This document shows positions 10,761 through 20,340 of a stretch of 48,506 nucleotides of DNA, in pieces. The stretch covers positions 1-48,506 of the forward strand of contig CAINLR010000032.1 of NCBI GenBank assembly GCA_903850425.1. The letters are read 5' to 3'. The notes under the pieces were generated by a model. The model was not told the origin of the DNA. It searched no databases and saw only the letters and a list, made by a program, of their open reading frames with translations. The DNA comes from an uncultured Verrucomicrobia subdivision 3 bacterium (lineage in GTDB: Bacteria; Verrucomicrobiota; Verrucomicrobiia; Limisphaerales; UBA11358). Every line of letters starts with the position of its first letter. Position 1 is the stretch's first letter. A program made the position numbers and the translations under genes.

Positions 10761-12779
10761 ATGATGACATCGAACTTTATGCCGGTCGCAGGCAACAACG
10801 ATGCCGAGCTGGTCGGCGGAACGCTGGCGGGCAACCGCGACGCCTTCAGCCAGATCGTCGCGCGCTATCAATCACTCATCTGCTCGCTCGCCTACAGTGC
10901 CACCGGCAGTCTCGGCCAGAGCGAGGATCTGGCCCAGGAAACCTTCATCACCGCTTGGAAACACCTTGGCCATTTGCGCGAGCGCGACAAATTGCGCGCC
11001 TGGCTTTGCGGCATCGCACGCAATCGCATCAATAACTTTCTCCGCCGCGAAGGCCGCGAGCCGCTCCGCGAAGCCGAATCGCTGGAAAATGTTGCGGAAT
11101 CACATTCGCCCGAACCGCTGCCGGCCGATCAAACCATCAGCAACGAGGAGCAGGCGATTCTCTGGCGCTCGCTGGAGCGCATCCCGCAAATTTACCGCGA
11201 GCCGCTCGTGCTGTTTTATCGCGAACATCAATCCGTGGAAGCCGTGGCGAAAAATCTCGAACTGACGGAGGACACCGTCCGACAAAGGCTGTCGCGTGGC
11301 CGGAAGTTGTTGCAAGCGCAAGTGCTCGCCTTCGTCGAAGGGGCGTTGGCGCAGACGAATCCCGGCAAGACTTTTACATTGGGTGTTTTGGCGGCGCTGC
11401 CCTTGCTGGCCACGACGGCCAAAGCCGCAACCGCGACGGCCACGGCGACCAAAGGCGGCGCCGTCGCCAAGGCCACGGGTGCCGGCGCATTTTTGCAAAC
11501 CGTCGCCGCGTTGAGCCCGCTGCTATTGTTGGCCGGTTTTTTTGGTTTCAAAATGGGCGGCGATGCCCGGCAATCGGCGGAGCGACGCGAGTCGGTCGCC
11601 ACTTTCTGGCGCATTGTGGTTGGGGCGCTGGCCGCGTTTATCGTGCTGCCGATGCTGGTGCTGATGGTTCTCAATTTTCTGCCGGTGGATTTCTCTGGCG
11701 ATTTCCGGCAGCGGATAATGACCGGCGCGACCGTGTGGCTGGGGTTGCTGTATGCCGTGGTGCCGGCGGCGTTGATCCTGTGGGTGTGGCAACGCCGGCG
11801 AAAATTCCAATTGCAGCCGGCATGGGAAACGGCTTCGCTCGCAATGCCGGCAAAGAAAAAATGGTTCGCGCTTTGGGTGGTCCTCGCGATGCTCGGTTCC
11901 GCGTGCATTCTGGGCCTGGTGCTCGCGGATACGAACAAGGAGGTGCGCCACGTCAGCGCCACGGAGCTTCAGCAGCGGATGGCCGACGGCAAGGGCAAGG
12001 CGGCGGAGTATTTTTGCATCATGCAATTCCAAAACGGCACCAGCAATTTTTGGATGACGCTGCGGGAAAACGGCAAGCGCGTCCATTTCTCAGCTCCCGT
12101 GGATGAAGCCACCCTGGCCTTGGTGAAGGCGCAAGGCATCACCTGTCCGACGTATGTTTCCGGCCGCGACTTCGAGGTGTTCGGCTGGCCGGGCCGGCTA
12201 TTGCCATTGCTCTGCGTTTTCATTCTCGTCATCGGCGGCGTCATGCTCCTGCGCAAGCCGGGGAAATTCAATCCGCAGGCAATGGACGCAGAGCAAATCC
12301 GGAAGCTGCAAAAAGCGGAGCGCGTGGCGAACCAGATCTTTGGCACCGGCGCGGCCTTGGCGCTCATCGTCGCCGCGCTTGGACTCGGTTTGATCACGCG
12401 GTGGGGCATTCACCGAATCGCCGGGGCCGAGGTGCAGCAAATCATCAGCACTTCCAAGCTCATTCACTGCGAGGTGTTCCAATTTAGCAATGGCACGAAG
12501 GAACTATGGATCTCGGCAACCGATGGAACCAGGCGCTATTCCCAGTTCATTGCACCGCCGGCTCAGTCCACGCTCGCGCTGCTGGCCGAACGTGGGATCG
12601 CCTGCCCGACTTATGTCCAAGGCCAGGATTTCGGATTCCGCGATCCCAACCGCTGGGCGTCGCTAATCGGCATCTTGGTTTTGGCAGGTGGTGCGGCGGG
12701 CGTGCTGCGCTGGGCGTGGAAAAAAGAAAGCATGTTCTCAGTCTCTGCTGATTCCAGTTCTGGTTCGAATTGCCGCTAA
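10761..12779 (+). CDS. ECF-type sigma factor fused to a multi-pass membrane region with two duplicated outer domains
   Basis: Numbered from the ATG at 10761, the protein has 672 residues. Region sigma-2 spans about 14-97, with QSEDLAQETFITAWKHL and LRAWLCGIARNRINNFLRR. Region sigma-4 spans about 126-186 and has a helix-turn-helix in LELTEDTVRQRLSRGRKLL. An Ala/Thr-rich linker and hydrophobic segments near 203-221, 247-264, 282-306, 322-343 and 368-389 follow, then an outer domain (394-478), segments at 479-497 and 527-548, a second outer domain (554-627) and a last segment (632-652). Lys/Arg-rich loops fall on the sigma side throughout, so the topology is consistent. The two outer domains are duplicates, both holding F-Q-x-N/S-N-G-T and C-P-T-Y-V-x-G-x-D-F. 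They recall the FtsH extracytoplasmic domain, which is inference. No separate anti-sigma gene is present. An upstream start at 10668 is possible. Confidence 0.85.
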   Translation: MMTSNFMPVAGNNDAELVGGTLAGNRDAFSQIVARYQSLICSLAYSATGSLGQSEDLAQETFITAWKHLGHLRERDKLRAWLCGIARNRINNFLRREGREPLREAESLENVAESHSPEPLPADQTISNEEQAILWRSLERIPQIYREPLVLFYREHQSVEAVAKNLELTEDTVRQRLSRGRKLLQAQVLAFVEGALAQTNPGKTFTLGVLAALPLLATTAKAATATATATKGGAVAKATGAGAFLQTVAALSPLLLLAGFFGFKMGGDARQSAERRESVATFWRIVVGALAAFIVLPMLVLMVLNFLPVDFSGDFRQRIMTGATVWLGLLYAVVPAALILWVWQRRRKFQLQPAWETASLAMPAKKKWFALWVVLAMLGSACILGLVLADTNKEVRHVSATELQQRMADGKGKAAEYFCIMQFQNGTSNFWMTLRENGKRVHFSAPVDEATLALVKAQGITCPTYVSGRDFEVFGWPGRLLPLLCVFILVIGGVMLLRKPGKFNPQAMDAEQIRKLQKAERVANQIFGTGAALALIVAALGLGLITRWGIHRIAGAEVQQIISTSKLIHCEVFQFSNGTKELWISATDGTRRYSQFIAPPAQSTLALLAERGIACPTYVQGQDFGFRDPNRWASLIGILVLAGGAAGVLRWAWKKESMFSVSADSSSGSNCR

Positions 12780-12885
12780 TCCAGCCGGCACCTGAACCCG
12801 GGCTTCCGCCCTTGTCGCCGTTGGAAGCTCGGCAAAATGCTCAAAGCGAAAACATGCTCAGGATTGCGAGGTGGATAGCCGCGGT

Positions 12886-14094
12886 TCACTTGGCCGGCGA
12901 CCGCCGCATTTGGGATTGCTTGCGATAATCCTTCGGTGAGGTTTTCCGCACAGAGCGGAAGGTGCGGGCGAAATTACTGCTGCTGGAGAAGCCGCAGTAT
13001 TCGGCGACTTCGGTGATAGAAATCTTGGTTGTGGCAAGTAGTCGCTGCGCTTCCTTGATCTGCCGTTGCAGGATGGCTTCGGCCGGTGTCTGGCCGGTGA
13101 TCGCTTGAAAATGCGTGTAGAATGTCTTGGTGGATACGCGTTGCGTTTCCCGGATCATCTGATGCACAGTGATCCCATGACAGGCGTGCTGGCTGATATA
13201 TTCCATCGCGGCGGCAATGTCGCAAATTTGCGGGCGCTTCAACCCGGTGGATTCCCGCACATGCAAATCCATCGCCTTGATCCGCACGGGTTCAGATGGG
13301 GCAGGCGTTCCGTCCAATAATTCGACGAGCTGGTGCATCGCGGCGCGGCCGATTTGCTGAAGGTCAGCCATCACGGTCGTCAAGGTCGGCGTGCTGGCAA
13401 GCGCCAGATCGGTATCGTCCGTCCCCAACACGGCGACATCTTCCGGCACCCGCAAGCCCAACTCATGACAGACGCGAATGAGATAGCCGCCACCGCCGTT
13501 GGTCGTGCAGATGACCCCAGCGGGTTTGGGCAATTGCCGAATCCAGGCGACGAGTCGTGCCGGCACGGGAGTCACGCGTGCGGAGGGATCCGCCAGCAAG
13601 TCCGGTCGCACCACTTCGAGGAAGCTCGCCGCAGCGGCGTTGGCCGGCCGGGCAATTTTAATGAAGCTCTGACTTCTGCCGGGGTGCAGTTGCGGGTCTT
13701 CCAGATCGAGATAAACCGGTGCCTTCAATCCTTGCTGGCGCAGATGCTCGACGCTCAAGGTGAACATAGCGGAAAGGCTGGCCATCGCCAGCGTCATGCC
13801 CGGCATTGGCTTGGCGGCGAACATGTTCACCACGGGCCGAGGTCGGGCGAGCGACTGGATCAGCTTTTCCGCGCATTCTGACCCCAATGCGCAGAGCAAG
13901 CCGTCGGGATTCCAACTGCGGAGCTGCCGTAATTCCGCCTCGTTGTGGTCGGCGTGAGTTTTGCAGTCTTCATGCAGGCGAAAGTCACGGGTAATGACAT
14001 TCGCTTTCAGATGCGACAAAGCCCCGAGCATCATCCGGTGGACGTAGGACGTCCCGCCATGGGATACGAGAGCGACTTTTCGAACGGTTGGCAT
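12886..14094 (-). CDS. XylR-like regulator: periplasmic-binding-protein domain plus AraC DNA-binding domain
   Basis: A 402-residue transcription factor. Residues 1-285 match the LacI/ribose-binding fold used for sugar sensing, including PEDVAVLGTDDTDLALASTPTLT, the usual end of that domain, and a TVMADLQQIGRAA hinge. Residues about 300-395 form an AraC/XylS double helix-turn-helix: ITEVAEYCGFSSSSNFARTF followed by SPKDYRKQ. This layout is that of E. coli XylR. In Verrucomicrobiota such regulators are numerous and often sit beside secreted-protein and pseudopilin genes, as here. It is divergent from the pseudopilin at 14411 across a 316-bp gap and is the obvious candidate regulator of the locus that follows. 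The inducing sugar is unknown. Confidence 0.88.
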   Translation of the reverse strand: MPTVRKVALVSHGGTSYVHRMMLGALSHLKANVITRDFRLHEDCKTHADHNEAELRQLRSWNPDGLLCALGSECAEKLIQSLARPRPVVNMFAAKPMPGMTLAMASLSAMFTLSVEHLRQQGLKAPVYLDLEDPQLHPGRSQSFIKIARPANAAAASFLEVVRPDLLADPSARVTPVPARLVAWIRQLPKPAGVICTTNGGGGYLIRVCHELGLRVPEDVAVLGTDDTDLALASTPTLTTVMADLQQIGRAAMHQLVELLDGTPAPSEPVRIKAMDLHVRESTGLKRPQICDIAAAMEYISQHACHGITVHQMIRETQRVSTKTFYTHFQAITGQTPAEAILQRQIKEAQRLLATTKISITEVAEYCGFSSSSNFARTFRSVRKTSPKDYRKQSQMRRSPAK

Positions 14095-14410
14095 GCCAGA
14101 AGTGAGCTTACATAAAATGAATGGAGATTTACAAGAATTGCCGTATCTTTTTCATCCATTAAGGGTAACTTGCTCGGAGGCGGCCAAAAGCAAGTCGTAT
14201 GTGATGATCTGGTGAAAGAGCCTGCGAAAACATCAGCATTGATCCGGCAAGTTTGGGAGGTTAAGCGTCCGGAAAGTGATGTTCGAGCAACCAGTGTTTC
14301 ATAGTCAGCCGTTCGTTGCGAAGCCGGCCAACTCATTTTTTTGTGAAATGCAAAAACATCGAATCAAATATTCATGGCGGCGGCGGTGGGAGGTTACAGA
14401 AATTGATGGC
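14095..14410. promoter_or_regulatory. Divergent intergenic region between the XylR-like gene and the pseudopilin locus
   Basis: A 316-bp gap that must hold both promoters. It is AT-richer than the flanking genes near the regulator start. The half-sites AATGGA (14120-14125) and TCCATT (14155-14160) are inverted, spaced by 29 nt, and could be operator halves. This is weak, since hexamers occur by chance. An open frame reaches back through the gap from the pseudopilin, but its first 45 codons show no pseudopilin leader character. I see no RNA gene here. Confidence 0.35.
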
Positions 14411-15277
14411 ATGAATAAGGACCTAAGCGGCGCGCGAACACGCCACGGCTTCACCCTGATTGAGCTGTTGGTGGTGATCGCCATCATTGCCATTCTAGCG
14501 GCGCTGCTGCTGCCCGCGCTGGCCAAGGCGAAGTCCGAGGCCAAGCGCATCAGTTGCGTCAACAACCAGCGCCAGTTGGCCTTGGTGACGCATATTTATT
14601 CAGTGGACAATGCCGACGCTTTTCCCGCCAATGGGGGATACGACCCCCGGATTGACCCCACGAACCGGCTTTGGGTCCAGGGCTATTTTTACGACACATC
14701 CTCACAGACGAATGCCTCATACATTTTGGATTCCACCTACTCGCTTTATGCCGACTACATCAAAGCGGCGGCAACTTATGTTTGTGCCGGGGAAAACTCC
14801 GACATCAACGGAGCGTCGGTCTATGGCAACCCGGGGTTCTACCCGCGCCTGCGCAGCTATCAGATGAATGCGTATCTCGGTTGGTCTGGCCAGTGGGATC
14901 CGCGCATCGAAACCCAAAGCCCCTACAATTCCTACCCCGTTTTCAAGAAGATTTCGCAAACCAAGTCAGCCCCGGGTGGGAGCTTGATTCTATTCATGGA
15001 CATTAACGACAAAAGCGTTTGCTGGCCCTACTTTGGCATCAGCATGGTGGCGGACACGATGTTCAGTTTTCCAAGCTCGGTTCACAACAACGGCGGCATC
15101 GTGAGCTATGTGGACGGCAGCGTGTCCCGGCACCGTTGGCTGGACAGCCGCACCATCAACGCGACGACGGCGCAACCAGCCAGTTACGCGGTTTACCACC
15201 AGCACAAGGAAGTTCAGACTGGCAATCCTGACATCAAGTGGCTGCAAGACCGCGCCACCGTGCCCACGCCAAAATAA
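14411..15277 (+). CDS. Type II secretion pseudopilin-like protein with H-X9-DG tail (first of three)
   Basis: A 288-residue protein. The prepilin peptidase site follows a short basic leader: Gly13/Phe14 with Glu18 in [20 protein letters not shown], then a hydrophobic helix ending [10 protein letters not shown] globular domain follows with pseudopilin-like [17 protein letters not shown]. Near residue 225 the motif His-x9-Asp-Gly ([12 protein letters not shown]) identifies the processing-associated H-X9-DG family expanded in Planctomycetes and Verrucomicrobia. The ATG at 14411 was chosen because it gives a leader of usual length. It precedes the first giant exoprotein gene by 95 nt in the same direction, so a role in its export is plausible but unproven. 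Confidence 0.9.
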   Translation: MNKDLSGARTRHGFTLIELLVVIAIIAILAALLLPALAKAKSEAKRISCVNNQRQLALVTHIYSVDNADAFPANGGYDPRIDPTNRLWVQGYFYDTSSQTNASYILDSTYSLYADYIKAAATYVCAGENSDINGASVYGNPGFYPRLRSYQMNAYLGWSGQWDPRIETQSPYNSYPVFKKISQTKSAPGGSLILFMDINDKSVCWPYFGISMVADTMFSFPSSVHNNGGIVSYVDGSVSRHRWLDSRTINATTAQPASYAVYHQHKEVQTGNPDIKWLQDRATVPTPK

Positions 15278-15372
15278 GTCCACGCGAAATGGAAACTTGT
15301 TGTGCTTTGCCATTTAATCCAAGTCCTGCTATGTCCGGCTGCGTTTGTGCTTGCATCAGAAACATTATCCCT

Positions 15373-18300
15373 ATGATTAGGAGAGTGACATTCGCTGCGC
15401 TGATTGTCGCGGCCTGCGGCGGCGGGACGGCTACCGCCCGCGCTGACGCCATCTGGTCGGCCGGCGATATTGGCACCTCGCCAAACTGGTCGGACAATCT
15501 TAACTGGAGTGGCAGCCTGAGTCCCGTCCCTTCCGACATAGTGACCTTCCCAAACGTCGCCGGTTATACCAACACTTTTGGCGTGGTGAACAACATCGTG
15601 GATGCAAACACCACCATCGCCGGCCTGGTCTATAATTCGACCAACACCTCCAGCGCGGCGGGCAACAGCATGTTTTTTACGACGCTGATTCCGGGCGGCA
15701 GTTCGTTGAGTATCATCGGATCAACTGCGGCTTCCGTGTTGACGGTTGGGAATGCCAGCATATTGACGAGTCCAAGCGTGAACAGAACCAACTACACTTA
15801 CATCTTGGGAAGCGGGCCGCTCAACGTCAGCAACCGCTCCGGTAGTATTAACATCTGGCAGCGGGGTAGTCCCTCTTACTATGGTGCAACTTTGGACTTG
15901 TCCGGCCTCGCCAGTTTTAACGCGAGTGTTAGCAATGTGATGGTTGGAGCCACGCCGACCTCTGGATTCGCCAATGATTCCTATGTGTCCGGGAAGCTCA
16001 TGTTGGCCACCAACAATTCGATCATCACGACGCCCAACTTGGTTGCGCCCGGCATTCTTCTCGGTCGTTCGGAGGCGGGAACCTCAGCCAATGTGAATGG
16101 CGGCGGCAACGTGGTGCTGGGTGCGGCCAACGCGTTCAACACCGACGGTCTTGTGATTGGCGGCAACCGCGGCTACGCCGGTTCACAATTGGCTTTTGCC
16201 GCCGGCTCTACCGGCAATACTTTCACCTTGCGTGGTTCTGCCGGTGGTTCCGTGCCGGCGGCGGTATTCAACATCGCCGACGCCACGGCTCGTGAAGATG
16301 GTTATGCCGGGACGGGGTATGGCACGGGAACTGTCAATGGCACGGCTGATTTTACCGGCGGCACGGTGAATATTCTGGCCGACCGGATGTATGTGGGGCG
16401 CAGCACCCCGACGTCTATTAACTCCGGCCGTGGTTCAGCCGTTGGCAACCTGATCTTTGAGTCGGGCACCATCAGCGCGACGAACCTGTATGTGGGTTAC
16501 TATCAGGGTTCCATTGCCGCCACCTATGCGCAGGGAAATGTCACCCTGAACAGCAACGCGGTGCTGAATGTGTCTAAAGATGTCCTCTTGGGTCACGGCG
16601 ACAGCGCCAACGGGTTCTTCTCGACCATTTACACCGCGGGCACGCTCAACGTAAATACCGGGGCGGTTCTGAATGTGAGCGGGAACATCACGAATGATCT
16701 CTTTAAGGCGGTGCTTAACCTCGGTGGCGGCAAAGTGGACCTGAAGCCGGCGGGCGACGCCACGAGCGGCAGTGTAAGCCTGACCGACCTTGCCGGCTTC
16801 GGCGTCATCACCAATGCCAGCACCATCACGGTTTCCAGCAGCCTGACGCCTGGCGTGGTGGGCACCAGCGGCGCGCTTTATCTGGGCGGCAACTTTGCAA
16901 TGACCGGTGGGAATATCTACTGGGATATTGGAACGAACAGCACCATCAATGGTGGCGGTAACGATTATGCGCGTATCACCGGATCAACTATTTCTTTCAG
17001 TAATCCCCACCTGTATCTCAATTATGCCAGCGCGTTGGTCCCCAATGCCACCTACACCCTGATGCAGTTCCCCAATGCCATCTCGGTCAGCGGCTCTATC
17101 TACACGGAAACCCCTCGTTACGCGCCCGTGTCGCTGACCGCAACCGGCGTGGTGATGAAGGTAGGCGCTTCGCTCGTTGGCGGGCGGGACATCTGGCGGG
17201 GTAATCTCAGCAGCTCGTGGGATAACAGCTTGCTGAACACGAACTGGCTGTATAACGGTTCGCCGAGCAGATTTTATCCGGGCGACGATGTGGTCATTGA
17301 TGACACCGCGCTGGCAACCAATGTTCTCGCCACGGCGGTCGTGGCACCAAACTCCCTCACCTTCAGCAACGCGACGAAAACGATCACACTGGGCGACCAA
17401 AATATTTCCGGCAACCCCGCCATTAACATTGCCGGCGGGTTCTATAAGAATGGTTCGGGACTGGTGCTGTTGACCAACAACTACACCATGAATATTGGCG
17501 GACCGATTAACATCAATGCCGGCACGCTAAGGATCGTCAGAAACAACGCAAATCTGTTTGGAAGCTCGGCCAATACCAATCCTATTACCGTGGCTGCCGG
17601 CGCGACACTTGATTTCGGCACTGCGTTTACATTCTACAACAATACGGCAAACACCCTGCGCCCCTGGGTGGTGGGCGGCACCGGAGTTTTCAATCAGGGC
17701 GCGCTTTTGCGATCCGGGGCTGCGGGTGTCACCATCTACACGCCCAAGATGACCTTGAGCGCGGACACGCGCATGAACGCCTTCACCAACCTCAACACGT
17801 CTTCTTTCTATGTCATCAGCGGCACCAACTATAGCATCGGTGCGAATTCGGAATTGGGCGGAACGCTCAATCTGGCCGGTCACTCATTGGAAAAAGTTGG
17901 CCCCGGTCGGATGTCGTTGGAGAGGATGACCACCACGGCTGGCAACATCTTGGTCTCCCAAGGCGTGCTGAATGTTGGATCAGCGCATATTGATGGATCG
18001 GGCACGCTAACGCTGGCCAGCGGCACGGGGTTATCTTTCTCCAGCCCAAACAGCAACTCCACCAATGAGGTCTCGAAGACCGTTGTAGTCAACAGCGGCG
18101 GCGCTTGGATTTTTTATAGTGCAAATGGTGGACAAGACCTGCTTTTCAATGGCCCGGTAACGCTGAATGGTTCGCTGACGGTAAGCAACGGATTCGGCCA
18201 CATCATACATCTAATCGGTGTTGTCTCGGGCAGCGGCGGCATTGCCAAGTATTTCCCCGCAGTGCTGAGTTTCGAGGCGGCTAACACTTACACCGGAGAG

Positions 18301-20340
18301 ACAGATATCAATGGTGGAAGTGCGGTGCTGACCGCCGGCGGTTCGCTGGCCAGCACCAACATCGTGATCAATGCGGGCTGCATTTTCGACGTCAGCGCCA
18401 AGTCAGGTGGCTACACGCTTAATTCCGGGCAGATCTTGACCCTTGCCGGCACCAACATCATGGCTCAAGGTGATATTATTATCGCCTCGGGTGCCTCGTG
18501 CATCAGTTCCGGCACCAACCTCGGCAACCTGACGGTCAATTCCGGCGGCAAGCTGGGCATGGGTTCGGCCATCGGCGTGGGCACGCTGACCGTGGCGTCG
18601 AATCTGAGCCTGACTGGCGCCAGCGTCACTTTCAATCTGGGCAGCACCACCAACATCGGCGGTGCGGATAATGACCTGATTCAATCCGCTGACTTGACGT
18701 TGGCCGGCACCAGCACTATTACCATCGTTCCCTTGGGCAGCTTGGTGGTTGCGCCGGGTGCGAAATACACCCTGTTCAAATACACCGGCACCGGCCCGGT
18801 AAACACAAACAACCTGATCGTCACCAGCGTCAATCCGCGATTGTCCTTCGTGGCCAGTGTGGACACGGTGAACAAACTCGTTCAAGTTCAGGCCTCCGGC
18901 GATTCCAGTCCGGTTATTTGGAGAGGGATGGCCGCTAGCAGTCCTACCAACTGGGATGTCGGCATCACCACCAACTGGTGGGTCAGCGGCAGCCCAAACC
19001 TTTTCTACAGTGGCGACACGGTCTTCTTCGATAACACCGGCCTGACCAATACTGTGTCCATGATCGGCACTCTTCTCCCCGGGTCGGTCATCGTCAGCAA
19101 CAACGCCACGGGTTACACGTTCAATGGCACCGGCAGCTTGCAGGGCGGCAAACTGGTGATTGACGCTACTTCCACCGGCGGGGCCACGCTGGCCAACAGC
19201 GCAAACAATGTTCTCAATGGCACGGGCATCACCGTCAACAGTGGGAGAACCCTCACCGTGAACCAGCCGGTGAACGCTTCGATTACCGGCACCCTGAACG
19301 GTTCTGGCACCATTAACAAGACCGGCACGAATGTGTTGACCTTGATCGGCAGCAGCACTGGTTTCTCCGGCACCAACCTCGTGTCTGCCGGCACGTTGAA
19401 GCCCGGTTCAGTAGGTGCGCTCGGCAGCACAACAGCGACGGTAAAGGTGGCGGGAGGCACTCTGGATTTGGCTGGTTATACCGTGGACACGGCTATGGTA
19501 ATCGTTTCCGGATCCGGCTTTGGTGCGGCGGGAGCCGTAGTCAACTCCGGGTCTGACATCGTCATGTCCAATGCGCTTGTGGGTGTGGTGTTGACGAATG
19601 CAACCACTCTGGGCGGCTCAGGCAATTACCAGATCGGCCGCTGGCATCTGGATCCGGTGAGTCTGGATTATTTCCCGGCGCAGGGCATTTCGGAGGGTTC
19701 TTATTTTAATGGCCAGAGCAACTCCCTGACGAAGCTTGGCGCCGGCGACGTCCGCATCAATATCCGTGACGAAACTTTTCTGGCCGACATCAATGTCGGG
19801 GCCGGACGCCTCATCTTCAACAATCCGAGCGTGACCAGCACCACCGTTGCCACGCTGGGACACCCGGAGAATACCATCACGGTGAGCAATGGTGCCACCC
19901 TCGGATTGCGCGGGTTCAAAGGACAGGTGACTGCTGGTCCCGATGGAACGTATGCTTTGTCGGGTATTAATTCTGGCACCAAGCCCATCAATCTTCTGAG
20001 TGGGGGCACGCTGGCGTCATTGTATGGCAGCAATGTGGTTGGCGGCACGATTACCATCGCTACCAACGTTCTGATCACGTCCACGACGGAAGGGGATTCA
20101 GATTACTCAGCGAATATCGCCTTGGGTGGTGTTCTCAACCTCACTGGAAACATTCAAGGTCCAGGCAATCTGGTGATCTTAAATAAATACAACAGCGGAG
20201 CCGGCAACAGCACGGTCATGATGTCCGGCACCGGAACTTATGGCACAAACACAAACAACGCTGCTTTCCGGAAACCTGATTTTAGGAAGTGCGACGGCGT
20301 TGCCCGCGAACACGGTGCTTGCCACCACCAACAACTCTGA
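15373..20340 (+). CDS. Giant exoprotein 1 with autotransporter-associated beta-strand repeats, N-terminal part (frame broken)
   Basis: From the ATG at 15373 the frame gives 1655 residues. Residues 1-24 are a signal peptide ending TATARA. Three large modules start with the same signature, W-x-G then NW(D) then a Gly-Asp-x-Val box, near residues 26, 605 and 1180, so the spacing is about 575-580 residues. Between them lie Gly/Asn/Thr-rich beta-strand repeats such as GTINKTGTNVLTLIG, the pattern known as TIGR02601. After about 20250 the frame runs into unrelated sequence (AAFRKPDFRKCDGVA) and stops, while the repeat pattern continues in the next frame at 20240-21790. The intact protein would be about 2139 residues, secreted and beta-solenoid. 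No transporter barrel is present. Confidence 0.82.
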   Translation: MIRRVTFAALIVAACGGGTATARADAIWSAGDIGTSPNWSDNLNWSGSLSPVPSDIVTFPNVAGYTNTFGVVNNIVDANTTIAGLVYNSTNTSSAAGNSMFFTTLIPGGSSLSIIGSTAASVLTVGNASILTSPSVNRTNYTYILGSGPLNVSNRSGSINIWQRGSPSYYGATLDLSGLASFNASVSNVMVGATPTSGFANDSYVSGKLMLATNNSIITTPNLVAPGILLGRSEAGTSANVNGGGNVVLGAANAFNTDGLVIGGNRGYAGSQLAFAAGSTGNTFTLRGSAGGSVPAAVFNIADATAREDGYAGTGYGTGTVNGTADFTGGTVNILADRMYVGRSTPTSINSGRGSAVGNLIFESGTISATNLYVGYYQGSIAATYAQGNVTLNSNAVLNVSKDVLLGHGDSANGFFSTIYTAGTLNVNTGAVLNVSGNITNDLFKAVLNLGGGKVDLKPAGDATSGSVSLTDLAGFGVITNASTITVSSSLTPGVVGTSGALYLGGNFAMTGGNIYWDIGTNSTINGGGNDYARITGSTISFSNPHLYLNYASALVPNATYTLMQFPNAISVSGSIYTETPRYAPVSLTATGVVMKVGASLVGGRDIWRGNLSSSWDNSLLNTNWLYNGSPSRFYPGDDVVIDDTALATNVLATAVVAPNSLTFSNATKTITLGDQNISGNPAINIAGGFYKNGSGLVLLTNNYTMNIGGPININAGTLRIVRNNANLFGSSANTNPITVAAGATLDFGTAFTFYNNTANTLRPWVVGGTGVFNQGALLRSGAAGVTIYTPKMTLSADTRMNAFTNLNTSSFYVISGTNYSIGANSELGGTLNLAGHSLEKVGPGRMSLERMTTTAGNILVSQGVLNVGSAHIDGSGTLTLASGTGLSFSSPNSNSTNEVSKTVVVNSGGAWIFYSANGGQDLLFNGPVTLNGSLTVSNGFGHIIHLIGVVSGSGGIAKYFPAVLSFEAANTYTGETDINGGSAVLTAGGSLASTNIVINAGCIFDVSAKSGGYTLNSGQILTLAGTNIMAQGDIIIASGASCISSGTNLGNLTVNSGGKLGMGSAIGVGTLTVASNLSLTGASVTFNLGSTTNIGGADNDLIQSADLTLAGTSTITIVPLGSLVVAPGAKYTLFKYTGTGPVNTNNLIVTSVNPRLSFVASVDTVNKLVQVQASGDSSPVIWRGMAASSPTNWDVGITTNWWVSGSPNLFYSGDTVFFDNTGLTNTVSMIGTLLPGSVIVSNNATGYTFNGTGSLQGGKLVIDATSTGGATLANSANNVLNGTGITVNSGRTLTVNQPVNASITGTLNGSGTINKTGTNVLTLIGSSTGFSGTNLVSAGTLKPGSVGALGSTTATVKVAGGTLDLAGYTVDTAMVIVSGSGFGAAGAVVNSGSDIVMSNALVGVVLTNATTLGGSGNYQIGRWHLDPVSLDYFPAQGISEGSYFNGQSNSLTKLGAGDVRINIRDETFLADINVGAGRLIFNNPSVTSTTVATLGHPENTITVSNGATLGLRGFKGQVTAGPDGTYALSGINSGTKPINLLSGGTLASLYGSNVVGGTITIATNVLITSTTEGDSDYSANIALGGVLNLTGNIQGPGNLVILNKYNSGAGNSTVMMSGTGTYGTNTNNAAFRKPDFRKCDGVAREHGACHHQQL

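Noticed and set aside
20225..20290. Programmed ribosomal frameshift in giant exoprotein 1
   Set aside because: No slow codon or stop at the shift point, and no clear stimulatory structure; mutation, slippage variation or sequence error is simpler.
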